Positions 17,100-24,998 of a DNA stretch of 51,232 nt are shown in pieces. The stretch's first letter is position 1; the number at the start of each line of letters is the position of its first letter. The position numbers and the translations under genes were made by a program. The notes below the pieces were generated by a model. The model worked only from the letters and a program-made list of their open reading frames with translations, made no database searches and was not told the DNA's origin. Source of the stretch: Nitrospira sp. (GTDB taxonomy: Bacteria; Nitrospirota; Nitrospiria; Nitrospirales; Nitrospiraceae); contig SWDG01000023.1 of assembly GCA_005116965.1 (NCBI GenBank), positions 219,999-271,230 on the forward strand. Direction: 5' to 3'.

Positions 17100-17840
17100 A
17101 TGAATTCCCTCTCACAGATTCTTCACACGATCTCCTATATGGGGCTCCCCCTGTTATTCGCGATGGTCCTCCATGAATATGCGCATGGCTGGATGGCGGA
17201 GAAATGCGGGGATTCGACGGCAAAACATGAAGGACGGCTCACCATCAATCCACTGGCTCATATCGATCCATTCGGCACGGTCATCTTGCCGCTCATCTGT
17301 TTGATATTGCCCGGGAGCTTTCTGTTGGGCTGGGCCAAGCCGGTTCCGATTGACCCTCGAAATATGCACCAGCCTCGACGCGACATGGCACTTGTGGCAG
17401 CGGCCGGCCCTGGGATGAATCTGCTGCTCGCCGTTGCAAGTGCCGTGCTCTTAGCGCTGATCTTGACGTTCGAGCCGACCTTGTCTCCTCGCAACACCAT
17501 CGAGGCTGAAGAGTCCTCAGGCCTTCTCGCGACCATGTTGTTTCGTCCAATCGCCGTCATGGCGCTCTATTCCGTGATGATCAACGTGTTTCTCGCGCTG
17601 TTCAACCTGCTTCCGATCCCCCCGCTCGACGGCGGTCGGATCCTGACGGCGCTGCTGCCGCCAAAACCAGCAATGACACTCGCGCGATTGGAACCCTATG
17701 GCATGCTCATCCTGGTGGGACTCATCGTATTCGACAAAGAACTAGGCATTATCCACATGATCACCGGAACCTTTGCCAAGGGACTGTCCGGAACAATCTT
17801 GTCAACCGCACTCGGTCTCCGTCCAGGAGTCGCAGAATGA
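17100..17840 (+). CDS. Site-2 protease family (M50) membrane metalloprotease
   Basis: 246 residues, almost entirely membrane helices. The zinc motif HEYAHGW (HExxH form) lies near residue 22, and the third ligand region NLLPIPPLDGGRIL near residue 170. There is no PDZ domain, so it belongs to the short M50B group rather than RseP itself. Such proteins cut membrane proteins within the bilayer; the substrate is unknown. It overlaps trpS as ATGA (17837-17840), so the two are translationally coupled, a pairing known from several bacterial phyla. Confidence 0.9.
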   Translation: MNSLSQILHTISYMGLPLLFAMVLHEYAHGWMAEKCGDSTAKHEGRLTINPLAHIDPFGTVILPLICLILPGSFLLGWAKPVPIDPRNMHQPRRDMALVAAAGPGMNLLLAVASAVLLALILTFEPTLSPRNTIEAEESSGLLATMLFRPIAVMALYSVMINVFLALFNLLPIPPLDGGRILTALLPPKPAMTLARLEPYGMLILVGLIVFDKELGIIHMITGTFAKGLSGTILSTALGLRPGVAE

Positions 17841-18829
17841 CCACACCTCGCAGACGAGTCCTCAGCGGCATGCAGCCCAGTGGCCTCATGCATCTCGGCA
17901 ACTATCTTGGTGCCTTAGAAAACTGGAAGGCCTTGCAAGAACAGTATGACTGCTATTTCTTCGTCGCCGACTGGCACGCGTTGTCGACGAACTATGCCGA
18001 CACAAGTCGCATTCGTACCTTTGTGCAGGAGATGCTGATCGATTGGCTGGCCGGCGGTATTGACCCGGAACGGTCTACAATCTTTATCCAGTCGCGGATT
18101 CCGGAACATGCGATCCTGCATCTCTTACTCTCGATGATGACGCCTGTCTCGTGGCTGGAACGCAACCCGACCTACAAGGAGAAACAGGAGGAGATCAAAG
18201 AGAAAGACCTCACGACCTACGGCTTTCTCGGGTACCCAGTCCTCCAGGCCGCCGATATCCTCTTGTACAAACCTGATTTTGTACCAGTGGGTAAAGATCA
18301 ACTTCCCCATCTTGAGCTGACGAGGGAGCTCGCCCGGCGATTCAACGATATCTACAAAAAAGCGGTCTTTCCCGAGCCGAAGGAACACCTGACTAAGTTT
18401 CCCAAGGTGCTTGGCACCGATGGCCGCAAGATGAGTAAGAGTTACAACAATACGGTTAACCTCTCGGATACCGAACCGGTCGTTCGGCAGAAGCTCAAGA
18501 CCATGGTCACCGACCCAGCCCGTGTGAGACGGACCGACCCTGGCAATCCCGACCTCTGTCCTGTCTACGAATTCCACAACATCTACTCTCCACAAGCGGT
18601 CAAAGACCAAGTCAACACAGACTGCCGATCCGCTGCCATCGGCTGTATCGACTGCAAAAAACTCGTGGCGGATAGGATCATAGACCAGCTGGCACCGATC
18701 TGGGACAAGCGCGCCAAGCTCACGCAAGAACCTTCGCGCGTTGACGAGATCGTGGAGTTCGGCAGCAAACGAGCGGCTGCGGTCGCCAGTGCAACACTGC
18801 GCGAAGTAAACGAGGCCATGAAGATCTGA
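17837..18829 (+). CDS. trpS: Tryptophanyl-tRNA synthetase
   Basis: 330 residues, the usual class Ic length. HIGH-like motif SGLMHLGNYLGA at the N-terminus and KMSKS motif in GRKMSKSYNNTVNL near residue 200. Other family blocks: PVGKDQLPHLELTRELARRF and GCIDCKKLVADRI near the C-terminus. It charges tRNA-Trp in the cytoplasm. A diverged fragment of a second copy of its C-terminal region lies about 750 bases downstream at 19576-19650. Confidence 0.96.
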   Translation: MTTPRRRVLSGMQPSGLMHLGNYLGALENWKALQEQYDCYFFVADWHALSTNYADTSRIRTFVQEMLIDWLAGGIDPERSTIFIQSRIPEHAILHLLLSMMTPVSWLERNPTYKEKQEEIKEKDLTTYGFLGYPVLQAADILLYKPDFVPVGKDQLPHLELTRELARRFNDIYKKAVFPEPKEHLTKFPKVLGTDGRKMSKSYNNTVNLSDTEPVVRQKLKTMVTDPARVRRTDPGNPDLCPVYEFHNIYSPQAVKDQVNTDCRSAAIGCIDCKKLVADRIIDQLAPIWDKRAKLTQEPSRVDEIVEFGSKRAAAVASATLREVNEAMKI

Positions 18830-18941
18830 CCCGATTTCTCCCCTTGATGCGTCTCCTGCAAGATTTGCGAATCCGCTAGAAGAACCAGCTGGTCAGTGGA
18901 AGAATGCCTCGCAGGAGATCTATCAGCGAGGAGAGATCGCT

Positions 18942-19364
18942 ATGAAACACCGGGCCGGCCAATTACGATTTGGAAGTATCCCTCTGCTCTTAGGACTGGT
19001 CTCGCTCTCTGGATGTGGCACCTGGTGGCACGGCGACCATCAGTCCGTCACCATCTTCACGACACCCCTCAATGCTCATGTCATGGTTGATGACCGCGTC
19101 CAACTGCTGACACCGGGAACCGTCTCTCTCAACCGGAAAGAGAACCACCAGGCGGTCATTACCAAAGACGGGTATGAACCAAAAACGATGGCCCTGACGC
19201 GAACCTGGTCTTGGTGGGTGATTGGCGATATCTTCGGCTGTGCCATCATCTTCTACCACGCCTGCATTTCAACCGACAAAGATAACGGTGGCTACTACAC
19301 CTTCGACGACAAGGTCTACGTGACGTTGGAACAGAAGTCCGGCCCGACACCCTTCGACCAGTAA
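18942..19364 (+). CDS. Small lipoprotein with PEGA-like domain
   Basis: 140 residues. Start ATG 18942 with GAGGAGAG upstream. Lipobox LVSLSGC with Cys25. The mature part begins with a PEGA-like beta segment (VTIFTTPLNAHVMVDDRVQL, then TPGTVSLNRKENHQAVITKD), in which a surface beta domain repeats a value-substitution phrase. A hydrophobic stretch (WWVIGDIFGCAIIFYHACIS) with two Cys follows, then a short beta tail. Function unknown. It is transcribed in the trpS direction, 112 bases downstream of it. Confidence 0.75.
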   Translation: MKHRAGQLRFGSIPLLLGLVSLSGCGTWWHGDHQSVTIFTTPLNAHVMVDDRVQLLTPGTVSLNRKENHQAVITKDGYEPKTMALTRTWSWWVIGDIFGCAIIFYHACISTDKDNGGYYTFDDKVYVTLEQKSGPTPFDQ

Positions 19365-19575
19365 TCAGCGCTAGAGAGTAGACAGCGCAAACACGCGGCA
19401 CCGACACATCGTTAACTGTGGTCATTGAGGACGCACTCCGCCAGATCTTGTCACGCAGAACTGCCAAACAACCGCGTAACATCGTGAAGCTGACCACTGT
19501 TTCCGGTCGAGGCGTCCTCCCAGGCGTTGACCTGGACGATTCCGCATCCCTCCTCGCCCATATGGAATGTCCCTT

Positions 19576-19650
19576 GGCCGCATCGATTGCAAGAAACTGA
19601 TAGCCAACCGGATAGCCGAACAGCTGACGCCGATGTGGGAAGCCCGCTCG
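19576..19650 (+). pseudogene. Fragment of a second, diverged trpS
   Basis: The frame reads GRIDCKKLIANRIAEQLTPM then WEARS. It aligns without gaps to GCIDCKKLVADRIIDQLAPI WDKRA of the intact trpS at 18641-18715, with 15 of 25 residues identical. No start, catalytic motifs or stop belong to it, and similarity stops on both sides. The divergence means it is not a fresh duplication; it is either an old one or the leftover of a second trpS type. Confidence 0.75.
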
Positions 19651-19659
19651 TCGGAGCCT

Positions 19660-19674
19660 GGGTGTCTGACACCC
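19660..19674. repeat. REP-like extragenic palindrome
   Basis: GGGTGTCTGACACCC is a perfect inverted repeat of 7 bases around a central T. A related half site, GGTGTCTGTCCC, follows about 17 bases later. Palindromes of this GTGTCTGACAC type are familiar from REP elements moved by RAYT transposases in several phyla; no transposase is near. It borders the trpS fragment. Confidence 0.45.
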
Positions 19675-19725
19675 TTCCCCGCGCTGCGCGTGGTGTCTGT
19701 CCCCGTCTGACGTCCGATAGCGCTG

Positions 19726-20256
19726 TTATGCGGCAAGTTGCTGGAGCAACAACAAGCCTTCATTCCATTCCCCAAGCGCGCTTTCTGAATTGATGTGGCC
19801 GGCTGGCCCAATATCTACAAAGCGACTCCCCCAAGCAGCCGCCGCAGATCTTGCAAACTCTACACTCCCATAGGAATCGTTGGTGCTTGCCACAACGATG
19901 CTCGAGAATGGAAGCGGCTTCAGTGGCAATGGTGAAAACCCGATGGCTTCTCTTGGGAAATTCGGTCCATCGGGGTTCGGTGGGGCGACCAACAATGCGC
20001 CTTGTATTCTGAGATGTGTATTCGCCGCCCAATGTGCGACGAGCAGGCAGGCCAGACTATGCGCAACCAGCACGACTTTGCCGCCAACGTGCGCAACTGT
20101 TTGCTCCAGAAGATCCAGCCACTCGCTGCAAACAGGATGATCCCAATCACGCTGCTGCACGCGCACAAACGAAGGGTTGGCTTGTTCCCACAGGCTTTGC
20201 CAATGTTCAGGACCGGAGTTGCCGATGCCGGGAAGAATGAGAACTGTTGAGTTCAT
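19726..20256 (-). CDS. RBBP9/YdeN-family serine hydrolase
   Basis: 176 residues, the usual size of this short alpha/beta hydrolase family. N-terminal LILPGIGNSGPEHWQSLWE, the nucleophile elbow VAHSLACLL (GxSxG-like with Ala for Gly, common in the family) and a C-terminal His in GPAGHINSESALGEWNEGLL. The likely catalytic set is Ser, Asp (near ASTNDSYGSVEFA) and His. Substrates are unknown; family members are small esterase-like enzymes. It stands alone between decayed DNA and an unknown gene. Confidence 0.85.
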   Translation of the reverse strand: MNSTVLILPGIGNSGPEHWQSLWEQANPSFVRVQQRDWDHPVCSEWLDLLEQTVAHVGGKVVLVAHSLACLLVAHWAANTHLRIQGALLVAPPNPDGPNFPREAIGFSPLPLKPLPFSSIVVASTNDSYGSVEFARSAAAAWGSRFVDIGPAGHINSESALGEWNEGLLLLQQLAA

Positions 20257-20397
20257 GGCTTCCGTTTCACAAATTAGAAGTCAGAGCGCAATTTCAGCAG
20301 GGTGACCAGCCCGTTTCGGACCCCCTGCGTTTCCCCTTTCAGTCGCCGCCCGACTTGGTTGCCAATTTCTTCTTGTAACGCAATTGTTCTCTGACCG

Positions 20398-21309
20398 CTA
20401 TTTCTTGGTGGCAGCTTCGCTGAGATCGCCTGTCACCGCGAAGGCGTGTGGACCGCTCCGCGCCACGTCGGCACGTAGCGCCCGAAAGACTTCAGAGCCC
20501 GCAAGACGCGGGAGGTCCGCCTCCAGTCGTGCTCGCAACTTGGCCTTCTGGCGGGCCGACTGAGATGCTAACGCCTCGGCGCCGCGCTTGGCGCGCTGGT
20601 TCATATACTGCTGAAGGCCAATCGGGCGGTAATAGTCGTGGTTCGCGCTCAGCACCCCTTGAGCCACAGACAGCCTGGATGCTCGCCAACGTGCCTGCGC
20701 CTCGACGACTACATGCCCTACGAGCAAGATGCGACACAGCTTGGCGTAAACCAAGACCTCCTTGTCCCCAGAGATAACTTCTGCGTCGGCTGAACTAAGG
20801 AGGTACCGGCTGAGGAACGGCGACACGTCTGGGCCAACGTTCGGTGGCACAACGTCGAGAGGTATTGCATGGACTTCGAATCGACCTGGATGCCGAACCT
20901 TGCCCAGCAAGAAGGCTCGCCATGTCTGAGCCGCTACGCCCGCCAATCGAGCTTGCTCCGGAGTAAGTCGGCCACGACCGTGCTCAAGGGATTCGACTAG
21001 CACCCTCCACATAACTGAGGACGCGAACTTGAGCCCCCACGTGCCATACGTGAAAGAGTCGCTCTCGTTTCGGTGAAGGGGAAGAAACAGTAGCTCTGCG
21101 AACTTGCCTTCCCACGGGGAGAAGACTTGTTCACAGTTCGAACAGAGGAAGGGCATCGTCGGAGCGTCCTGTCTGCGACGATTGGGCGTCGTCAGATCCC
21201 GCAGTCCGCGCGTTGGCGATGTCTCCAGTAGCCACTTCGACACAAATCGCGGAATGATATGACTGTCTCGAAGAGGGCGATCTTGTTGACACAGGCGACA
21301 GAAGTCCAT
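20398..21309 (-). CDS. Unknown Cys/His-rich protein, HNH- or treble-clef-like N-terminus
   Basis: About 303 residues from the ATG at 21309; a TTG at 21333 would add 8. I do not recognise a named family. The first 60 residues hold a zinc-site pattern: CRLCQQDRPLRDSHIIPRF, then about 35 residues later CSNC. The order CxxC, D-S-H-I-I-P, CxxC resembles HNH/treble-clef nuclease-like folds, but the usual distal HNH residues are not clear. The remainder is mostly helical with a basic C-terminal coil (SARQKAKLRARLEADL). It sits in an accessory stretch close to a toxin-antitoxin pair. A nuclease role is possible but unproven. Confidence 0.65.
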   Translation of the reverse strand: MDFCRLCQQDRPLRDSHIIPRFVSKWLLETSPTRGLRDLTTPNRRRQDAPTMPFLCSNCEQVFSPWEGKFAELLFLPLHRNESDSFTYGTWGLKFASSVMWRVLVESLEHGRGRLTPEQARLAGVAAQTWRAFLLGKVRHPGRFEVHAIPLDVVPPNVGPDVSPFLSRYLLSSADAEVISGDKEVLVYAKLCRILLVGHVVVEAQARWRASRLSVAQGVLSANHDYYRPIGLQQYMNQRAKRGAEALASQSARQKAKLRARLEADLPRLAGSEVFRALRADVARSGPHAFAVTGDLSEAATKK

Positions 21310-21643
21310 GGCCTGACACGTATTTACACTCAACCATTAAGTGCGCCACAGGCCACCGGTGCAACATAGCACGGCAAGCTCAGCAACCTATTGGAAGAGG
21401 ACTCTACCGAAAAGTTGGATGGTTATCAAACAACACTATCCGAGGCACCCCGAAGATAGGCTATGACTCCCGCAGGCTATCCGACGATCAGCCCATAGAA
21501 TATCAGGCTAACCACGTTGAGTCAGAAGTGGTTGGCTGAGCTATCTGTCAGCTGCCCGCCTTGGTGTAGAACTTGGGCAATTCTCTGTATTTTTGGGAAA
21601 ACCAGAGGGACCTGCCCCCTCAAACCCTCCTTTGATTCTCCGG
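21310..21643. other. Intergenic region with a probable terminator
   Basis: 334 bases between the Cys/His-rich gene and the toxin gene, both minus strand. It should hold the promoter of the former and the terminator of the toxin-antitoxin transcript (21596-21621). No gene is recognisable. Confidence 0.5.
21596..21621 (-). terminator. Candidate terminator of the toxin-antitoxin pair
   Basis: On the minus strand GAGGG (21621-21617) pairs with CCCTC (21609-21605) around a 7-base loop and is followed by TGGTTTTCCC. It lies 22 bases past the toxin stop. The stem is short and the T run only four, so moderate support. Confidence 0.45.
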
Positions 21644-21937
21644 TTACTCCCGGCTAACCCAATACATCGGTCGGCGCTTCAGGTTCATGACCGCAAGCAC
21701 CCGCACTTTGTCTGCCTTGATGGAATAGAGAAGCGCGTAGGGAAATCGGAGCACGAGGCGGCGACGGATCGTCGCAGTGATCAGCGGAGCGGCTTCAGGG
21801 AACGTCACAATGGCTTGCGTACAACGCTCGACTTCATCAAGAAACGCGGCTCCGAGTCCCGGACTTTCCGACTCGTAGTACTGGGCGACTTCGTTCAACT
21901 CACGGCGGGCTAATCGATGATAGGAGACTCGCTCCAT
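21644..21937 (-). CDS. RelE/ParE-family toxin
   Basis: 97 residues, typical size. The start VSYHRLARRELNEVAQYYES and the end RFPYALLYSIKADKVRVLAV are the RelE/ParE fold signature (helical hairpin then beta sheet with conserved Arg and Tyr). ParE-type members poison gyrase and RelE-type members cut mRNA on the ribosome; the partner type here fits the ParE-like branch. The ATG lies directly after the antitoxin stop with no gap, so the two are coupled. Confidence 0.9.
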   Translation of the reverse strand: MERVSYHRLARRELNEVAQYYESESPGLGAAFLDEVERCTQAIVTFPEAAPLITATIRRRLVLRFPYALLYSIKADKVRVLAVMNLKRRPMYWVSRE

Positions 21938-22162
21938 TCACTTCAGCTTGGCCCGCGCTTCGCGGAATACATCCTTCGCGGAATCGCCGGAGTCTGGGTG
22001 GGCATCCATCTCCACGTCTCTGCGCTGAGCCTCCTCAGCCCAAAGTCGGGCATTTTCCTCTTCGGAAAGATTTTCCAAACTCTCCAACAGCTTTCCCGCC
22101 AATCTGGCCCTCGACTTTGGGTCAAGCTTCAATGCCTCGGCTTCAAGTTCCTTGATACTCAT
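21938..22162 (-). CDS. Addiction-module antitoxin (TIGR02574 type)
   Basis: 74 residues. MSIKELEAEALKLDPKSRAR followed by LAGKLLESLE is the family start, with an acidic helical remainder and a C-terminal tail that should bind the toxin. Family members are small proteins always coded next to a RelE/ParE toxin. It comes first in the pair, the normal order, and probably represses its own promoter together with the toxin. Confidence 0.88.
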   Translation of the reverse strand: MSIKELEAEALKLDPKSRARLAGKLLESLENLSEEENARLWAEEAQRRDVEMDAHPDSGDSAKDVFREARAKLK

Positions 22163-22221
22163 GGGCGCATTCTACTCCAAACCGGAATTTTGAGCCAACC
22201 GGAAAAAGAAAGAAGGATGGC

Positions 22222-22866
22222 TTACCTGCGCCTGGCGATCACGTTGATCCACCTCCCCTTCCGTTCTTGATTACTTACCACACGCGACGACAGCACCTGC
22301 CAGTCCGCACGGTGAAGCGTCTTGGCCAGTTCGTCCTTCTTCCAGCGCGCGAAGTACCGGCCCGGCATCCAGCCCTTCGTCAACATACCGCTCTTCATTC
22401 CATATGTCAGCGTAGCGGCCAGCGTTGCCCCCGGCTTGGCGAGCAGGCGGAGCGCCCTCAACAGGCGAGTCGCTTCTGTTTTGGGAAGATGGATCAAGGA
22501 GACCGCAGCCCAGACGCCGTCGAAACTCGCGGCTCGGAACAGCAGCTCACGTATATCGGCGCGTACGAGGGGAAACGACGGAATCGCCTCGCGTGCAACA
22601 CGGAGGAATGCCGCCGTCAGATCCATCCTCACGACTCGATATCCCTCGCGCCGCAATACCTGCGCGTCCTGCCCGCCGCCGCATCCAAGATCGACCACCA
22701 CCGCTCCGCGCGAGAGACAGGCCATCCACTCCTTCTGCAAAGCGGAAGACCACTTGCGCCGAGCCGTCCATCGTTTGGGAAAAGTCGACGCGCCTTCTTC
22801 ATAGACCTTGATGGTCGGCGCGACAATGTGACTTGTGGTATGGTGCTGAGGTTTGTGGAGGGTCAT
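22222..22866 (-). CDS. Class I SAM-dependent methyltransferase
   Basis: 214 residues. Motif I is VVVDLGCGGGQDAQVL, followed by the acidic end of strand 2 (RVVRMDLTAAFLRVAREAIP), a motif II-like LVRADIRELLFRAASFDGVW and IHLPKTEATRLLRALRLL. This is the Methyltransf_11/25 type. The substrate is not predictable; similar proteins act on small molecules. The ATG at 22866 has no clear ribosome site and faces the next gene's ATG only 4 bases away, so a downstream start is possible. Confidence 0.82.
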   Translation of the reverse strand: MTLHKPQHHTTSHIVAPTIKVYEEGASTFPKRWTARRKWSSALQKEWMACLSRGAVVVDLGCGGGQDAQVLRREGYRVVRMDLTAAFLRVAREAIPSFPLVRADIRELLFRAASFDGVWAAVSLIHLPKTEATRLLRALRLLAKPGATLAATLTYGMKSGMLTKGWMPGRYFARWKKDELAKTLHRADWQVLSSRVVSNQERKGRWINVIARRR

Positions 22867-22870
22867 TCAG

Positions 22871-23191
22871 ATGACGACACGCATAGGTCAGTACTGGTTG
22901 AGTGCTTCCGCTCTGCTCATTAGTTCACTCCTCACCACTTCAGTTTCGGCGGCGGCTGATCCGCCCTGCGACAAGTATCCGACCGCCAAACAATCACGAT
23001 GTACCGAGATCTGGAAAGAACTCTACAAGGAAGACGGACCGACCATCGCCCAATTTGGACTCGATCAGCAAAAACGGCGCGATGAAGGGAAGATCAACGC
23101 GCAGCAACATCTCGCCGAGAATATGACCTTTATCAAACAATCCACCGACAAGCGAATCGAGCGCCTCAATGAGCGTATGACCAGAGAGTAG
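22871..23191 (+). CDS. Small exported protein of unknown function
   Basis: 106 residues from the ATG at 22871, chosen because GGAGG stands 9 bases upstream; the frame is open from 22853. Signal peptide YWLSASALLISSLLTTSVSA with cleavage near AAADP. The mature part is charged and helical with two Cys (CDKYPTAKQSRC), ending in a short coiled coil. No family recognised. It converges on the MBL gene with only 3 bases between stops. Confidence 0.7.
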   Translation: MTTRIGQYWLSASALLISSLLTTSVSAAADPPCDKYPTAKQSRCTEIWKELYKEDGPTIAQFGLDQQKRRDEGKINAQQHLAENMTFIKQSTDKRIERLNERMTRE

Positions 23192-23194
23192 CTG

Positions 23195-23833
23195 TTACAC
23201 GCGGACAAATTGATTCGATTCTTTTTCGGCACCAATCTCAGTATCAGGCCCGTGACCGGTCACAACTGTCGTAGCTTCATCAAGGGTGTAGAGTCGCTCA
23301 CGAATCGACTTCTCGATGGTCTCAAAGTTGCCGCCCCATAAGTCGGTCCGACCGATGCTGCCCCGGAAGAGCGTGTCCCCGGCCAACAGAAGTTGGTCAT
23401 TCGGCACATGAAAGCTCATCGAGCCAGGGGTATGGCCTGGTGTATGGAGCGCCACGATCAGCACCTGCCCCAGCATCACCTTTTCTTCATCCGTAAGCCA
23501 ATGGTCAGGAGCCAGCGCCGGCACATATGAGACTCCAAAAACCCGACATTGAAGTTCGAGATTGTTCCACAGTTGGAGATCGTCCTGATGCAGACAAATC
23601 GTCGCACCGGTCGCCCTCTTGATCTCGCTGGACGCCAGAAAGTGATCGAGATGGGCATGCGTATGCAAGATATGGCTGACGGTGAGACCTAGTTGCTGCA
23701 CTTCCTGGAGAATTCGCTCCGGTGCACCGCCGGGATCGATAATGACCGCTTGCTTCGTGACCGGATCACCGATGATCGAGCAGTTACAGCCGAGGGGTGG
23801 GACCGAGAAGGTCTTCCGGATCAAGGCAGTCAT
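23195..23833 (-). CDS. MBL-fold metallohydrolase, glyoxalase II-like
   Basis: 212 residues. Metal motif HTHAHLDHFLAS (HxHxDH) near residue 57, further ligands in LHTPGHTPGSMSFH and in GDTLFRGSIGRTD, and a final His in VTGHGPDTEIGAE. Start CNCSIIGDPVTKQAVIIDPG is typical of YcbL/GloB-type hydrolases. Such enzymes cut thioesters such as S-lactoylglutathione or act as sulfur dioxygenase relatives. No partner in the neighbourhood points to a substrate. Confidence 0.9.
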   Translation of the reverse strand: MTALIRKTFSVPPLGCNCSIIGDPVTKQAVIIDPGGAPERILQEVQQLGLTVSHILHTHAHLDHFLASSEIKRATGATICLHQDDLQLWNNLELQCRVFGVSYVPALAPDHWLTDEEKVMLGQVLIVALHTPGHTPGSMSFHVPNDQLLLAGDTLFRGSIGRTDLWGGNFETIEKSIRERLYTLDEATTVVTGHGPDTEIGAEKESNQFVRV

Positions 23834-24212
23834 GATACGGGCATGCTACAGTCCAACAAGCTGGAAGCGCAAGCGAGCAGGCCATGGATCCACCATGGTT
23901 AGTGGGGCCAAGACACCGCCCTGTATTCCAATAGGACCAATTGGATCTGAGACGTGGGAAATTCGCCCTCAATGATCCGGTCGTACGGACCATAATCCTC
24001 CCGTTATAGGACTCAGAACAGTCTGCTCTCGTTCCATCACCGTCGACAACCGCGTGAAAAGCAAGGGCAACAACGACAGGATGCGTGCGACCGTGGCGTT
24101 CACCCGAACAGCATGTCGGTGAGTCGTTGGAACGGCCACATAATCTGATATCACATGGACAAGTTCATCAGAAGTGTAGATAATCCACCTAGTAAATTGG
24201 GAGGACGCTCGC
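23834..24212. other. Divergent intergenic region, no gene seen
   Basis: 379 bases between the divergent MBL and coiled-coil lipoprotein genes. It should carry promoters for both. I see no convincing open frame, repeat or strong hairpin. Confidence 0.5.
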
Positions 24213-24923
24213 GTGCGCAACGAAACGCTACTTGTTCGATGGTCATTACAGGTCGGGTCTCTCTTGGTCTTGGCAGCCGTTGGATGTACACCGGATGAAA
24301 GCCCATTCCGCGCCGAAAACGAAGTACTCAAGAGACAGGTCATCAAACAAGAGTCCCTCCTGAGCTCTTTACAGGATGGGAGCAAGGTCATGCAGCAGCA
24401 AATCGATCTGCTCAATCAAGAAATCCGGGACGCCAAGAGCACAACGGAAGCGGCGAAGGCGGAGGCCAAACACCAAGCTGAGCAACTGGAACTGCAGCTG
24501 GCTGAGACCAAGCGAATGATTGCCACTCAGATGACGGAATCCCTCAAAGTCGAGGAGAAAGGTGCCCAGTCCGATACACTCCCTCGGCCTATGCCGACCG
24601 TGGCCAAAGTCGTTGAAGACGCACTGGCACGTAACGGATACCACTTGAAGGTCAGCGTCAAGACCGATCAACGGGCCGTCTATGTGACGGAGCGCAAAAT
24701 CTCCAATCCAGCCTCGCTCGAAGTGACAGGCTCACGAAATCAATACCTCATTTCTCTTCAAGCGCTTCCTGACAGCCTGACAAAGCTCGGCGTGAAGGCG
24801 GAATTCGAACGAGTCGCACAGGGGGGGCGCATCTTAACCGTGAGCCACGAAGAAACGAGCGAAATCGAACGCCGCCTCATCAACGAAATCAACAAGGCAC
24901 TCGAAAGTCCAGCCAAGACATAA
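24213..24923 (+). CDS. Coiled-coil lipoprotein of unknown function
   Basis: 236 residues from a GTG with GGGAGGA 9 bases upstream. Signal peptide with lipobox LAAVGC. Residues about 35-115 form a coiled coil (EVLKRQVIKQESLLSSLQDG, EAAKAEAKHQAEQLELQLAE). The C-terminal 110 residues are a mixed alpha/beta domain (VVEDALARNGYHLKVSVKTD, GVKAEFERVAQGGRILTVSH). No family recognised. It is transcribed towards the AAA+ gene, 75 bases away, but a separate transcript is equally possible. Confidence 0.75.
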   Translation: MRNETLLVRWSLQVGSLLVLAAVGCTPDESPFRAENEVLKRQVIKQESLLSSLQDGSKVMQQQIDLLNQEIRDAKSTTEAAKAEAKHQAEQLELQLAETKRMIATQMTESLKVEEKGAQSDTLPRPMPTVAKVVEDALARNGYHLKVSVKTDQRAVYVTERKISNPASLEVTGSRNQYLISLQALPDSLTKLGVKAEFERVAQGGRILTVSHEETSEIERRLINEINKALESPAKT

Positions 24924-24998
24924 GCCTTCGACAAGCGCCAGGTCACAATCATCCGTTTTCTTGGTCAGACCCAAACCTCGTGCTAGCATTGCCCTCCG

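Larger units (their letters stand above)
19365..19725. other. Degenerate intergenic patch
   Basis: 361 bases between the PEGA-like lipoprotein gene and a convergent hydrolase gene. It holds a decayed trpS fragment (19576-19650) and a perfect 15-base palindrome (19660-19674) followed by a half-similar copy (about 19690-19705). I see no intact gene; overlapping open frames here lack coding character. Confidence 0.6.
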
